In this document: in pieces, positions 17,038-29,007 of the stretch
Position numbering within the stretch: position 1 is the stretch's first letter
Layout of the letters: each line of letters begins with the position of its first letter
Origin: Micromonospora echinofusca
GTDB lineage: Bacteria > Actinomycetota > Actinomycetes > Mycobacteriales > Micromonosporaceae
Assembly: GCF_900091445.1 (NCBI RefSeq)
Contig: NZ_LT607733.1
Coordinates: 372,001-436,000, forward strand
Length of the DNA: 64,000 bases
Reading direction: 5' to 3'
Notes under the pieces: model-generated
What the model saw: the letters and a program-made list of their open reading frames with translations, nothing else
What the model was told of the DNA's origin: nothing
Databases searched by the model: none
Position numbers and translations under genes: made by a program

Positions 17038-17858
17038 CGGACGCCTCCTGGGTTGCTGTCGGCCGGCTCCGCGCCGTGCCCGTTGCCGCCGTTGGCCGGC
17101 TCGGCGGCGAGCCCGAGCCCGCCGGAGCGGCCGGCGGTGATCAGCTCGACGACCTGCGAGTGGGTGATGTCGGTGGTCTTCACCTGGGCGACCATCTGGC
17201 CGAGGTAGAGCGCGGCGATCCGGTCGGAGACGGCGAAGACGTCGTTCATGTTGTGCGAGATGAGCACCACGGCCAGGCCGTTGTCGGCGAGCCGGCGGAC
17301 CAGTTCGAGCACCTGGGCGGTCTGCGCGACGCCGAGCGCGGCGGTCGGCTCGTCGAGGATGACGAGCCTGCTGTTCCAGAGCACGGCCTTGGCGATCGCG
17401 ACGGTCTGGCGCTGGCCGCCGGAGAGGCTGGAGACGTGCTGCCGCAGCGACTTCACGGTCCGTACGCTGAGCCCGGCGAGGGTGTCGGCGGCCATCTGCT
17501 CCATGGTCGGCTCGTCGAGCACGATGCCGCTGCGCTTCTCCCGGCCGAGGAACATGTTCTGCACGATGTCGAGGTTGTCGCAGAGCGCGAGGTCCTGGTA
17601 GACGACCTCGATGCCGAGCGCCGCGGCGTCGCGGGGGCTGTTGATGCCCACGGGCCGGCCGTCGAAGTGGAACTCGCCGGCGTCGGTGGGGTAGATGCCG
17701 CTGATGCACTTGACGAGGGTCGACTTGCCGGCGCCGTTGTCGCCGACCAGCGCGGTCACCTCGCCCGGGTGGGCGGAGAAGGCGACGTCGCGCAGGACCT
17801 GGACGGGACCGAAGCTCTTGTCGATCCCGCGTAGTTCCAGCAGGGGGGTTGCGGACAC
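17034..17858 (-). CDS. CUT2 sugar ABC transporter ATP-binding protein, single-NBD type
   Basis: A 274-aa ATPase with Walker A GDNGAGKSTLVKCI, signature SSLSGGQRQTVAIAKA, Walker B LVILDEPTAAL and switch SHNMNDV. CUT2 systems of the XylG/RbsA type usually carry two fused ABC domains (~500 aa); this one has only one, as in the FrcA-like subgroup, so it should act as a homodimer. GTG 17858 is chosen because AGGAG lies 5 nt upstream. It is the middle gene of the binding protein-ATPase-permease-ROK operon. Confidence 0.93.
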   Translation of the reverse strand: MSATPLLELRGIDKSFGPVQVLRDVAFSAHPGEVTALVGDNGAGKSTLVKCISGIYPTDAGEFHFDGRPVGINSPRDAAALGIEVVYQDLALCDNLDIVQNMFLGREKRSGIVLDEPTMEQMAADTLAGLSVRTVKSLRQHVSSLSGGQRQTVAIAKAVLWNSRLVILDEPTAALGVAQTAQVLELVRRLADNGLAVVLISHNMNDVFAVSDRIAALYLGQMVAQVKTTDITHSQVVELITAGRSGGLGLAAEPANGGNGHGAEPADSNPGGVR

Positions 17859-17963
17859 GGGGGCTCCTTCAGGTGGAGGGGAGGTCTCGGATCCCGTCCG
17901 GCGCGAACCGCCGCCCGGCACAGGGTCCGTGCCGGGCGGCGTGCGCGTGGAATCGGTTACGGG

Positions 17964-19061
17964 TCAGCTGATGCCGGCGTCGGCGCAGAGCTTGGCGTAC
18001 GCCCCGGCGCAGACCTCGTCCTTGGTGACGAAGCCGTCGGCGATGACGTCCTTGACGTTCTCCTTGAAGATCAGCTTCGGGGTCAGCAGCACCGCCGGGA
18101 CGTCCCGGCCGCCCTCCGGGTCCTTGACCGTCTGGGCGGTCTCCTTCTTCTCACCCTTGGCCACCGCGATGGCCAGGTCCGAGGCGGCCTTCGCCTCCTC
18201 CTTGATCGCCTTGTAGACGGTCATGCACTGGTCGCCGGCGAGGATGTTCTGCAGGCCCTGCGGGGTGGCGTCCTGGCCGGTCACCGGGACCTTGCCGTTG
18301 AGCTTGTTCTTCTTCAGCACCGAGATGGCCGCGTTGCCGAGGCCGTCGTTGGCGGCGAGCACGCCGTCGATCTTGCCACCGGTCTGGGTCAGCATCTGCT
18401 CGAAGATGGTGGCGGCCTGGGTGTTGTCCCACTCCGGCACGTTCTGGTCCGGGCCCTTGGTGTACTCCTTCGAGTCGAACTTCGGCTTGAGCACCGAGTC
18501 GTACCCGTTCTTGAACAGGGTGGCGTTGTTGTCGGTCGGCGAGCCGTTGAGGTACGCCACGACCGGGTTCTTGACGCCCTTGTCGGTCAGGCACTTGCTC
18601 AGGCCCTCGCCCTGGAGCTTGCCGACGGCCTCGTTGTCGAAGCTGACGTAGTAGGTGGCCGAGCCGCCCAGCGTGAGCCGGTCGTAGTCGATCGTGGCCA
18701 CACCCTGGGACTTGGCCTTGTCGAGCACGGCCTTGCCGGTGCCGGAGTCCAGGTTGACGATCATCAGGGCGGTCACGCCGTTGGTGATCATCTGGTCGGC
18801 GATGGTCTGGAACGCCGTCTTGTCGCCCTGGGCGTTCTGGATGTCGTAGTCGACGCCGGCGGCCTTGAACGCCTCCTCCAGGAACTTGCGGTCGGCGCCC
18901 TCCCAGCGGGCGGAGGACTTGCTGTCCGGAAGGATCACGCCGATCTTCGGCTTCTTCTCGGAGGAGCCGCCGGCGTCGGAGCCGGAGTCGTCGCCGCAGG
19001 CGGCCAGGCCGCCGGTGGCCAGCAGGCCCACGGCGGCGAAGGTGAGGAAGCCCTTGCGCAT
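17964..19061 (-). CDS. Sugar ABC transporter substrate-binding lipoprotein (XylF-like)
   Basis: A 365-aa periplasmic-binding-protein-like lipoprotein. The signal peptide ends in the lipobox LAAC (GGLAACGDD). The mature part has KIGVILPDS, IDYDRLTLGG and YVSFDNEAVGKLQG, matching the XylF subgroup of CUT2 binding proteins, hence probably a pentose. Start ATG 19061 has AAAGGA 8 nt upstream. First gene of the operon; the 193-bp upstream region carries a candidate operator for the ROK repressor. Confidence 0.92.
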   Translation of the reverse strand: MRKGFLTFAAVGLLATGGLAACGDDSGSDAGGSSEKKPKIGVILPDSKSSARWEGADRKFLEEAFKAAGVDYDIQNAQGDKTAFQTIADQMITNGVTALMIVNLDSGTGKAVLDKAKSQGVATIDYDRLTLGGSATYYVSFDNEAVGKLQGEGLSKCLTDKGVKNPVVAYLNGSPTDNNATLFKNGYDSVLKPKFDSKEYTKGPDQNVPEWDNTQAATIFEQMLTQTGGKIDGVLAANDGLGNAAISVLKKNKLNGKVPVTGQDATPQGLQNILAGDQCMTVYKAIKEEAKAASDLAIAVAKGEKKETAQTVKDPEGGRDVPAVLLTPKLIFKENVKDVIADGFVTKDEVCAGAYAKLCADAGIS

Positions 19062-19161
19062 CTGCAGGGTCCTTTCGGGGGTGGGGGACGATGTTGTTTT
19101 GTTGTGTCCGGCAACGTATTCCGCGTCGCGCCGTGGGCACAAGACCACCGAGGTCGCGAGT

Positions 19162-19180
19162 TTGTTGTCGGCAGTAACAA
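19162..19180. promoter_or_regulatory. Candidate ROK operator upstream of the sugar ABC operon
   Basis: TTGTT at 19162-19166 and AACAA at 19176-19180 are inverted copies with a 9-nt spacer; a related GTTG...CAAC arrangement lies nearer the gene at about 19091-19113. XylR/NagC-type ROK repressors bind AT-rich inverted repeats of this style. Assignment is inference. Confidence 0.4.
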
Positions 19181-19254
19181 TTCAGCAACGTCCCTGAGAC
19201 CCGGCCGACGTCGACCGGGGAGCGCTCTCCCGGCGCGCGCCGGAGCGGCGCAGC

Positions 19255-19734
19255 TCAGTGGGCGGCCAGCGGGGCCGTGACCGCCCCGGTGAGCGCCACC
19301 AGATCCTGCGGGGCGAGCTGGAGCTGGAGCCCGCGCCGGCCCGCCGAGACGTAGACGGTGGGATGGTCGAGCGCCGACGAGTCGAGCACGGTGGGCAGCC
19401 GCCGCCGTTGCCCGAGCGGGCTGATCCCGCCGCGTACGTAGCCGGTGGCCCGTTCGGCCACCGCCCGGTCGGCCATGGCGGCCCGCTTGCCGCCGACGGC
19501 CGCGGCGAGCGCCTTGAGGTCCAGCTCGCCCGTGACCGGCACGACCGCCACCGTCAGCGCGCCGTCGACCTCGGCGACCAGCGACTTGAACACCCGCTCC
19601 GGCGGCACCCCCAGCGCCGCCGCGACCAGCGCGCCGTAGTGGGGCGCGTCCGGCGAGACGTCGTACGGATGGGTGCTGTGCGGCACCTTCCGCTTCGTCA
19701 GCAGCGCGGTCGCCGGAGTGCCCTGTCCCGCCAT
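19255..19734 (-). CDS. ybaK: Cys-tRNA(Pro)/Cys-tRNA(Cys) deacylase, YbaK/EbsC family
   Basis: A 159-aa trans-editing domain that hydrolyses mischarged Cys-tRNA(Pro). The protein shows the YbaK fold hallmarks: an N-terminal ATALLTKRKVPHSTH, the catalytic lysine segment VFKSLVAEVDG, and GYVRGGISPLGQRRRLPT with the conserved GGISP. ATG 19734 is the natural start; longer frames upstream run antisense through the methyltransferase. It is followed (on its 5' side) by the methyltransferase gene on the same strand with an 83-bp gap. Confidence 0.93.
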   Translation of the reverse strand: MAGQGTPATALLTKRKVPHSTHPYDVSPDAPHYGALVAAALGVPPERVFKSLVAEVDGALTVAVVPVTGELDLKALAAAVGGKRAAMADRAVAERATGYVRGGISPLGQRRRLPTVLDSSALDHPTVYVSAGRRGLQLQLAPQDLVALTGAVTAPLAAH

Positions 19735-19817
19735 GACGGTCAAGCTAACCCGCGGTCGCCCGACCCGCGAGCCGAAACGGCCGGGCGGTCGACACCCGCG
19801 CCGGCCCCGGCCGCGCG

Positions 19818-21068
19818 CTATCCGACCGGGCGGCAGACGAGCACCGTCGGCGCCCCGGCGACCCGGGTCAGCACCAGGCTGGCCGGCTCGTCCCCGGCCA
19901 GCCGCAGGTCCCGCCGGAGCTTCTCCGGCTCCAGCGCCGACCCGCGCTTGAGGATCTCCACCCGCCCGACCTGACGCTCCCGCAGCAGCGACCGCAGCCG
20001 CTTGAGCGAGAACGGCAGCACGTCGGTGACCTCCAGGCAGCGGGCGAACGGCGTCGGCGTCGGGGCGTCCGCGTAGAGGTAGGCGATGCTCGGGTCGGCC
20101 AGCGTCGCGCCCAGGACGTCCGCCAGTTCCGCGACCAGGTGCGCGCGGACGACCGCCGGGTCCGGGTCGTACAGGAAGCGGCGCGGCGGGCCGACGGCGG
20201 CCTCGGTGACGCCGGAGCCGGTCAGCTGGTGGCAGCCGTCGGGGCCGGTCGGTCGACCGGAGGCCTCCGCCGCCACGCCGGGGGCGTCGGCCGGAAGCCC
20301 TGCCCTGCCGCGCAGCACGGTGGCCCGGCGGGGGACCCGCGCCAGCTCGCCGCACCACAGGGCCGCCTCGACCAGGTCGCCGTCGACGCTCACCCACTCG
20401 GCCTCGGCGCCCGCCGGGACGAGCGCGTGGTCGATGCCGGGGGCCACCTTCACGACCGTGTACGGCACCCGCTCGGCCAGCCCGACCACGAAGTCCCAGG
20501 GCGGGGAGTAGGCGTTGGGGTCGAAGATCCGCCGTCCGGTGCCCGCCCTGCGGCGCGCCGGGTCGCAGAACACCCCGTCGACCCGGCCGACGTCGAACGC
20601 GGTGGCGTCGCCGCACTCCACGGTGAACAGCTCGGCCAGCCCGGTTGCCTCGGCGTTCGCGGCGGCCATCGCGGCGGTCACCGGGTCGGCCTCCACGCCG
20701 TACACCCGGATGCCGGCGCGGGCGGCGGCGAGCGCGTCCGTGCCGAGGCCGCAGCCGAGGTCGGCGAGGGTGCGCACCCCGGCGGCCCGCAACCGGTCGG
20801 CCCGCCGCGCCGCGACGACCCCCCGGGTCGCCTGCTCCAGCCCGGGCCGGGTGAGGAACATGCGCGCGGCGGCTGGCCCGAACTTGCCGACCGCCCGGCG
20901 CCGCAGCTCGGCCTGGGTGAGCGCGGCCGACGCCAGCCCGGCCGGCAGCCCGGCCGAGCGGAGCGCGGCCGCCGCGGTCAACGGGTCGCCGCCGGCCACC
21001 CGCGCGGCGGCGTCGAGCGCGGCCGACCCCTCGGGCGTACGCAGGGCGGCGAGCTGGTCGAGATCCAC
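19818..21068 (-). CDS. Class I SAM-dependent methyltransferase with THUMP-like C-terminal domain
   Basis: A 416-aa protein. Motif I LADLGCGLGTDALAAARAG, acidic post-I GVEADP, and motif IV FCDPARRRAG define the Rossmann methyltransferase fold (residues ~100-260). The C-terminal part, with VEILKRGSALEPEKLRR and ASLVLTRVAG, matches the THUMP-like domain found in actinobacterial relatives, so the substrate is probably RNA. N-terminal ~95 residues are helical. ATG 21068 lies about 45 bp from the groES operator region, so this gene and groES are divergent. Confidence 0.85.
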   Translation of the reverse strand: MDLDQLAALRTPEGSAALDAAARVAGGDPLTAAAALRSAGLPAGLASAALTQAELRRRAVGKFGPAAARMFLTRPGLEQATRGVVAARRADRLRAAGVRTLADLGCGLGTDALAAARAGIRVYGVEADPVTAAMAAANAEATGLAELFTVECGDATAFDVGRVDGVFCDPARRRAGTGRRIFDPNAYSPPWDFVVGLAERVPYTVVKVAPGIDHALVPAGAEAEWVSVDGDLVEAALWCGELARVPRRATVLRGRAGLPADAPGVAAEASGRPTGPDGCHQLTGSGVTEAAVGPPRRFLYDPDPAVVRAHLVAELADVLGATLADPSIAYLYADAPTPTPFARCLEVTDVLPFSLKRLRSLLRERQVGRVEILKRGSALEPEKLRRDLRLAGDEPASLVLTRVAGAPTVLVCRPVG

Positions 21069-21110
21069 CCGGTCATTGTGGTCGTCGGACCCGACGCGCC
21101 GGTCGGCGGG

Positions 21111-21137
21111 TTGGCACTCTCCTTGACGGAGTGCTAG
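21111..21137. promoter_or_regulatory. CIRCE element 1 (HrcA operator) of groES-groEL
   Basis: TTGGCACTC-N9-GAGTGCTAG differs from the CIRCE consensus TTAGCACTC-N9-GAGTGCTAA at one base in each outer arm. A -35-like TTGACG (21123-21128) and -10-like TAACCT (21146-21151), spaced 17 bp, overlap it, so HrcA binding would block the promoter. Confidence 0.92.
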
Positions 21138-21155
21138 CCGAGGAATAACCTGCGA

Positions 21156-21182
21156 TTAGCACTCTCGCCCTGAGGGTGCCAG
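21156..21182. promoter_or_regulatory. CIRCE element 2 (degenerate)
   Basis: TTAGCACTC-N9-GGGTGCCAG: left arm perfect, right arm three mismatches. It lies just downstream of the inferred -10 box, about where transcription should start. Two tandem CIRCE sites are known from Streptomyces groES regions. Confidence 0.85.
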
Positions 21183-21317
21183 CTTCCGGGCCTCGTGGCC
21201 CGGGCGCTGAACGCCAGGCGGACCGGCACCCGCGACGACGGCCCCGCCCGGTGGCATGTGGCAGATTGACGCCGGTCGGCTCGCCGACCGGTAACGAAAC
21301 CAGTACCCCAGGAGGGT

Positions 21318-23349
<2,032 letters not shown>

Positions 23350-23365
23350 CCCTCGCCGTACGCCT

Positions 23366-23404
23366 CGTCGGGGCGCACCGTCCACGTGACGGTGCGCCCC
23401 GACG
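23366..23404 (+). terminator. Rho-independent-type terminator after groEL1
   Basis: A perfect 17-bp stem (23366-23382 with 23388-23404) with a 5-nt loop, followed by CCTTTG. Strong GC-rich hairpin typical of actinomycete terminators. Confidence 0.85.
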
Positions 23405-23461
23405 CCTTTGCGGGCGTCGACGCGACTACCGGCCGGCCGGTGCATCGGAAACACTGGCCCG

Positions 23462-25105
23462 ATGAGCAGCACGACGCGCGGCTACGCCGCCCTGGCCGGG
23501 GTCACCGCCGCCGCGGTGGCGATCGGCTCCGCCGAACTGGTGGCGGTGCTGACCGGCCCCCGTTCGGCGCCACTGGTCGCCGTCGGAGGGCTCGTGGTCG
23601 ACACGGTGCCCGAGCCGCTCAAGCAGCTCGGCATCGCCCTCTTCGGCACGTACGACAAGATCGCCCTGCTGGTCGGGACGGGCCTGCTGCTCGCCGCCTT
23701 CGCCGCGCTGCTCGGCGTGCTGTCCCGGCGCCGGCTGGCGATCGGCCTCGCCGGCGTCGCCGCCTTCGCGGCCCTCGGCGTGGCCGCCGCCGTGACCCGG
23801 GCGGGCGTCGGCCCCGCCGACGCGCTGCCCTCGCTGCTCGGCGCGGGGCTCGGCGCGGCGGTGCTCTGGGCCTTCGTCGCCGGCCCGCTCGAACTCGACC
23901 CGTGGCCCTGGTCCCCGCCGACGCCGCCGGCCGCCGAGGACCCGCCGCCGTCCACCGCGCCGCCCACGAGCCCGTCCGTCGGGGCACCGCCGCCGACCTC
24001 CGCCGGGGCGTCCCCGCCGCCGTCGGAGCCCGGCGACCCGGCGTCGCGGCGGCGGTTCCTGACCGGGGCCGGGGCGCTGGTCGGCGCGGCCGGGGTGGCC
24101 GGTCTGGGCGGTCGCTGGCTCGCCGGCCGGCGGGGCGTGTCGGCGGCCCGGGAGGCCGTCGTGCTGCCGGCCCCGGTGGCGCCCGCCCCGGCGCTGCCGG
24201 CGGGGGCGGACCTGTCACTGACCCAGCTCGCGCCCTACGTCACGCCGAACCTCGGCTTCTACCGGATCGACACCGCGCTGGTGGTGCCGCAGGTGGACCC
24301 GGAGACGTGGCGGCTGCGCATCCACGGCCGGGTACGCAACGAGATCGAGCTGAGCTTCGCCGACCTGCTCGCCCGCCCGATGGTCGAGCGGTACGTCACC
24401 CTCGCCTGCGTCTCCAACGAGGTGGGTGGGGACCTCGTGGGCAACGCGCGCTGGCTGGGCGTGCCGATCCGGGAACTGCTCGACGAGGCGGAGCCGCAGG
24501 AGGGCGCCGACCAGGTCGTCGGCCGCTCGGTGGACGGCTGGACCTGCGGCACGCCGACCGCCGTGCTCCGGGACGGGCGCGACGCGCTGCTGGCGGTGGG
24601 GATGAACGGCGAGCCGCTGCCGGTGGAGCACGGCTTCCCGGCGCGGATGGTGGTGCCCGGCCTGTACGGGTACGTGTCGGCCTGCAAGTGGATCACCGAG
24701 CTGGAGCTGACCAGCTTCGCGGACTTCGACGCGTACTGGGTGCCGCGCGGCTGGTCGGCGCAGGGGCCCGTGAAGACCCAGTCGCGCATCGACACGCCCC
24801 GCCCGCGCAACCGGCTCACCGCCGGTGCCGTCACCGTGGCCGGGGTGGCCTGGGCGCAGCACCGTGGCATCAGCCGCGTCGAGGTACGCGTCGACGACGG
24901 GCCGTGGCGCTAGGCGGAGCTGGCACCCGTGGTCTCGGTGGACACCTGGGTCCAGTGGTCGTGGCGGTGGGACGCGACACCGGGGGAGCACACCCTCACC
25001 GTCCGGGCGACCGACGTCACCGGCGAGACGCAGACCGGGCGGCGGCAGGCGGTCGCCCCGGACGGCGCCACCGGCTGGCACACCGTCACCGTCACGGTGC
25101 GCTGA
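23462..25105 (+). pseudogene. Membrane-anchored molybdopterin-dependent (sulfite-oxidase-type) oxidoreductase interrupted by an in-frame TAG
   Basis: The gene encodes four N-terminal membrane helices, a Pro-rich linker, a twin-arginine-like SRRRFLTGAGALVGAAGVAG, then an oxidoreductase molybdopterin domain with VTLACVSNEVGGDLVGNARW, where the Cys would ligate molybdenum. The Mo-co dimerisation domain begins at VTVAGVAWAQHRGI, but after VDDGPWR codon 24911-24913 is TAG. Reading past it in the same frame gives AELAPVVSVDTWVQWSW and a normal C-terminus to a TGA at 25103-25105. So the stop removes the last ~64 residues of an otherwise intact gene. It may be a genuine nonsense mutation, a sequencing error, or readthrough. 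ATG 23462 is the start. Confidence 0.85.
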
Positions 25106-25211
25106 GCGCCCCGGAGGCCTGACGGGGCGGTGCCGGCCCGGCCGGGAACGCCGCGACGCCGCGCCCCCGGGTGGGGACGCGGCGTCGGTGTGGTCTTCGG
25201 AGGCCGGCGGC

Positions 25212-25595
25212 TCAGGCGATCTTGCGTTGGGCGGGGACGGTCGACCGGTGCGGCTGGCCCAGGCGGGCCTCCAGCCGGGCCACGTCCACCCTGCTCTGCC
25301 GGCGGTCGGCCAGGTCCTCCCAGCCCACGGCGAGCAGGCGCAGCCGCTCCGACTCGCTGAACCCGCCCCACACGCCGTACGGCTCGCGGACGGCGAGGGC
25401 GTGGGCGGCGCACTCGGCCCGTACGGGGCAGGCGCGGCAGACGGCCTTGGCGCCGGACTCCCGGCGCAGGCGGGACGAGCCGCGCTCCCCGTCCGGGTGG
25501 AAGAACTGCGCGCTGTCCCGGCCCCGGCAGGCACCGAGCCGCTGCCAGTCCCAGAGGTCGACGATGGGTCCGGGCAGTCTGCGTACGTTCGACAT
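25212..25595 (-). CDS. whiD: WhiB-family iron-sulfur regulator, WhiD/WhiB3 type
   Basis: A 127-aa Wbl protein that should hold a [4Fe-4S] cluster through four Cys (ACRGRD, then VCRACPVRAEC). The N-terminus LPGPIVDLWDWQRLGACRG, FFHPDGERG and EPYGVWGGFSESER match the WhiD/WhiB3 subgroup very closely; the G-V-W-G-G turn binds the sigma factor. SD GGAGGAGGG precedes ATG 25595. Location beside groEL1 and divergent to a bldM-like gene matches Streptomyces whiD-bldM and mycobacterial whiB3. Expected role: late sporulation septation and redox sensing, binding sigma-A. Confidence 0.93.
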   Translation of the reverse strand: MSNVRRLPGPIVDLWDWQRLGACRGRDSAQFFHPDGERGSSRLRRESGAKAVCRACPVRAECAAHALAVREPYGVWGGFSESERLRLLAVGWEDLADRRQSRVDVARLEARLGQPHRSTVPAQRKIA

Positions 25596-25735
25596 CAGCA
25601 CCCCTCCTCCCGCGCGGCACCGCGCAGATCCTGGTGAATCGGCGTCCGGGCGACGGTCCGCGCAGGCGCGCCGTTTCCGGCCTGGAGCCTGGAGTACCCG
25701 GGCGGTCGCCGGCTCACACACCTGTGATCGAAAAC

Positions 25736-25793
25736 TTCCGGCAACTGGTGGCATATGCCCCACTTGTCGGAAAAGTTCGGAGGATTGCCGGAA
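25736..25793. promoter_or_regulatory. Three-copy TTGYCGGAA operator array in the whiD-bldM-like divergent promoter
   Basis: TTCCGGCAA (25736-25744) is the inverse of TTGCCGGAA (25785-25793), and a third copy TTGTCGGAA lies at 25764-25772. The two direct copies are 21 bp apart, two helical turns. The AT-rich centre holds CATATG (25752-25757) with flanking dyad symmetry (AACTT...AAGTT at 25733-25777). No other part of the 253-bp gap has such structure, so this is a strong operator candidate. Confidence 0.6.
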
Positions 25794-25848
25794 CCCCCTC
25801 GCGACCCGACCCGGTCATGGTCTGCTCTTGGGCGGAGAGGAGACCACT

Positions 25849-26673
25849 GTGCGTACGGTTCTCGTGTGCGTTCGGACCCCGCTCGCGGCGCAGCATCTCG
25901 CGTCCGCGGCGGCACGGCTCGGTTTGTCCGCCGTGGTGCGGACGGCCGTCTCCGATCCCGAGGTGATGTTGCGGCTGGCCGAGCGCCCGGCCGACGTGGT
26001 GCTCGCGGACACCGCCCTCACCCGGCCGGACAGCGCGGGCTTCGTCCGGCGGGTGCTCGCCCGCGCGCCGCAGGCCTCCGTGCTGCTGCTCGGCACGGAG
26101 GAGTCCGAGGCGGCCGCGGCCACGATCAGCGCGGGCGCCCGGGGCCTGATCCAGGGCGTCGACCACGACCTGACCAGCGCGGTCGCCAAGGCCCTGCTGC
26201 TGCTCTCCGCACCCGGACGGCCGGCCCGGCGCGCGGTCACCGACCCGGCCCGGGACACCGCCGCGGTCGGCGGTCCCGCCCGGACCGCGACGGCCAAGCG
26301 CGCGCCGGCCGAGCCCGGCCCCACCTGGTCGGCGACGTCCCCCGACGGCTCCGGCGGCGCGCCGACCGTGGTGCCGGCGCAGCGCGGCGACGACCCCGCC
26401 GAGGCCGCCGACGAGCCGGCCGAGGCCGCGCCCGCGGGACGGCGGGGCGGGCCCGGTCAGCGCGGCGGCCGGTCCCAGGTCGGGCTGACCGAACGCGAGC
26501 TCCAGGTGCTGCTGGGCATGGCGGAGGGCAAGAGCAACGCCGAGATCGGCCGCGAGCTGTTCGTCTCGGAGGACACCGTGAAGACCCACGCCCGGCGGCT
26601 GTTCCGCAAGCTCGGCGCCCGCGACCGCGCCCACGCCGTGGCGGCCGGCTTCCGCGCCGGCCTGGTGGCCTGA
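25849..26673 (+). CDS. BldM-like LuxR-family regulator with atypical receiver domain
   Basis: A 274-aa orphan response regulator. The C-terminal HTH (LTERELQVLLGMAEGKSNAE, then IGRELFVSEDTVKTHARRLF and ARDRAHAVAAGFRAGLV) is nearly the signature of Streptomyces BldM. The N-terminal receiver-like fold keeps the Asp at the phosphorylation position (VVLADTAL) but lacks the acidic pair after strand 1 (VLVCVRTPL) and the conserved Lys (GLIQGVD), so it is probably not phosphorylated. A ~65-residue Ala/Pro-rich linker makes it longer than BldM (~200 aa). GTG 25849 has GGAG/AGGAG upstream. Divergent from whiD as expected for bldM. Confidence 0.9.
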   Translation: MRTVLVCVRTPLAAQHLASAAARLGLSAVVRTAVSDPEVMLRLAERPADVVLADTALTRPDSAGFVRRVLARAPQASVLLLGTEESEAAAATISAGARGLIQGVDHDLTSAVAKALLLLSAPGRPARRAVTDPARDTAAVGGPARTATAKRAPAEPGPTWSATSPDGSGGAPTVVPAQRGDDPAEAADEPAEAAPAGRRGGPGQRGGRSQVGLTERELQVLLGMAEGKSNAEIGRELFVSEDTVKTHARRLFRKLGARDRAHAVAAGFRAGLVA

Positions 26674-26756
26674 GCCGTACGGCCCGCCGCAAGGCCCCCG
26701 GCGCGCGAAACGGGGCGAGTGGCCCGAGCCGTACCGCCGGAAGGCCCCGGCGCGCG

Positions 26757-26790
26757 GAGCCGGGCGGCGGGCTGAGCCGGGCGGCGGGCT
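26757..26790 (+). repeat. 17-bp tandem direct repeat between two convergent genes
   Basis: GAGCCGGGCGGCGGGCT is repeated exactly at 26757-26773 and 26774-26790. A looser direct repeat beginning GAGCCGTAC also spans 26672-26710 and 26728-26756. The 146-bp gap between the bldM-like gene and the DUF5319 gene seems to have grown by slippage. Confidence 0.8.
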
Positions 26791-26819
26791 GAGCCCACCC
26801 GACGCGGCCCCGGCCCGCC

Positions 26820-27230
26820 TCAGCGTTCGGCGTCGGGCTCCTCGTCGGTGCCCTCGGTCAGCGTGTCGTGCACCCCGTCGGCGTAGCCGCGCGCGTAGTC
26901 CCAGGTGACGTAGTGGTCCGGGTCGGGGTCGTAGGCCGGCTCGTGCACCCGGGGACGCCCCGAGCTGAGCAGGTGGCGCAGGTTGCCCCGCAGCAGGTCC
27001 CAGTCGAAGTAGTGCGGCTCCCGGCAGTCCTCGCACTCGATGACCAGCCCGCGCACCCCGATCGGCGCCAACAGCGCCTGGTAGATCTCCAGGTCGGCGA
27101 GATCCTCCAGCACGTCCTGTCGCTCGACGTCGGTCAGCGGGTCGAGTGGGGCGTCGTCGCCCGGATCGTGCAGGCCGGCTGCCGGATCGGCCGGGTCGCC
27201 GTTGAAGGGGTCGATGGGCTCGTCGTGCAC
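26820..27230 (-). CDS. DUF5319 domain-containing protein
   Basis: A 136-aa acidic protein (VHDEPIDPFNGDPADP start; 'DVLEDLADLEIYQALLAPIG', then IECEDCREPHYFDWDLLR). The CxxC pair in ECEDC and the conserved HYFDWDLL segment define DUF5319, whose mycobacterial member Rv3412 lies between guaB2 and sigD. Function unknown; the Cys pair suggests metal binding. GTG 27230 is chosen because TACGGT lies 6 nt upstream on the minus strand, a leaderless-type promoter, and a longer frame upstream reads into low-quality Arg-rich sequence. sigD and its anti-sigma gene, present next to it in mycobacteria, are absent here. Confidence 0.9.
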   Translation of the reverse strand: MHDEPIDPFNGDPADPAAGLHDPGDDAPLDPLTDVERQDVLEDLADLEIYQALLAPIGVRGLVIECEDCREPHYFDWDLLRGNLRHLLSSGRPRVHEPAYDPDPDHYVTWDYARGYADGVHDTLTEGTDEEPDAER

Positions 27231-27236
27231 CCCCTC

Positions 27237-27242
27237 ACCGTA
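27237..27242 (-). promoter_or_regulatory. -10 box of a probable leaderless DUF5319 promoter
   Basis: On the minus strand TACGGT is followed by 6 nt (GAGGGG) and the GTG start, the same geometry as acpS and alr. Confidence 0.5.
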
Positions 27243-27385
27243 GACCCAACGCCGGGGCCGCGTCCGCCCCCGGCTACCGGTGACCTGGGCCGCCACCGGC
27301 CGGGGACGGCCCGGGCCGGTGGGTACGATGGGACGACGCGCCGTCACCCGGCGTGTGCCGGTGCCCGCCCGCGCCACCTCGCTGA

Positions 27386-28978
<1,593 letters not shown>

Positions 28979-29007
28979 CCATCCCCCTGCGACAACTGGA
29001 GTCCCCC

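Noticed and set aside
17964..19148. Longer start for the sugar-binding lipoprotein at 19148
   Set aside because: It would place 29 polar residues before the signal peptide; ATG 19061 has a good ribosome site and gives a normal lipoprotein signal.
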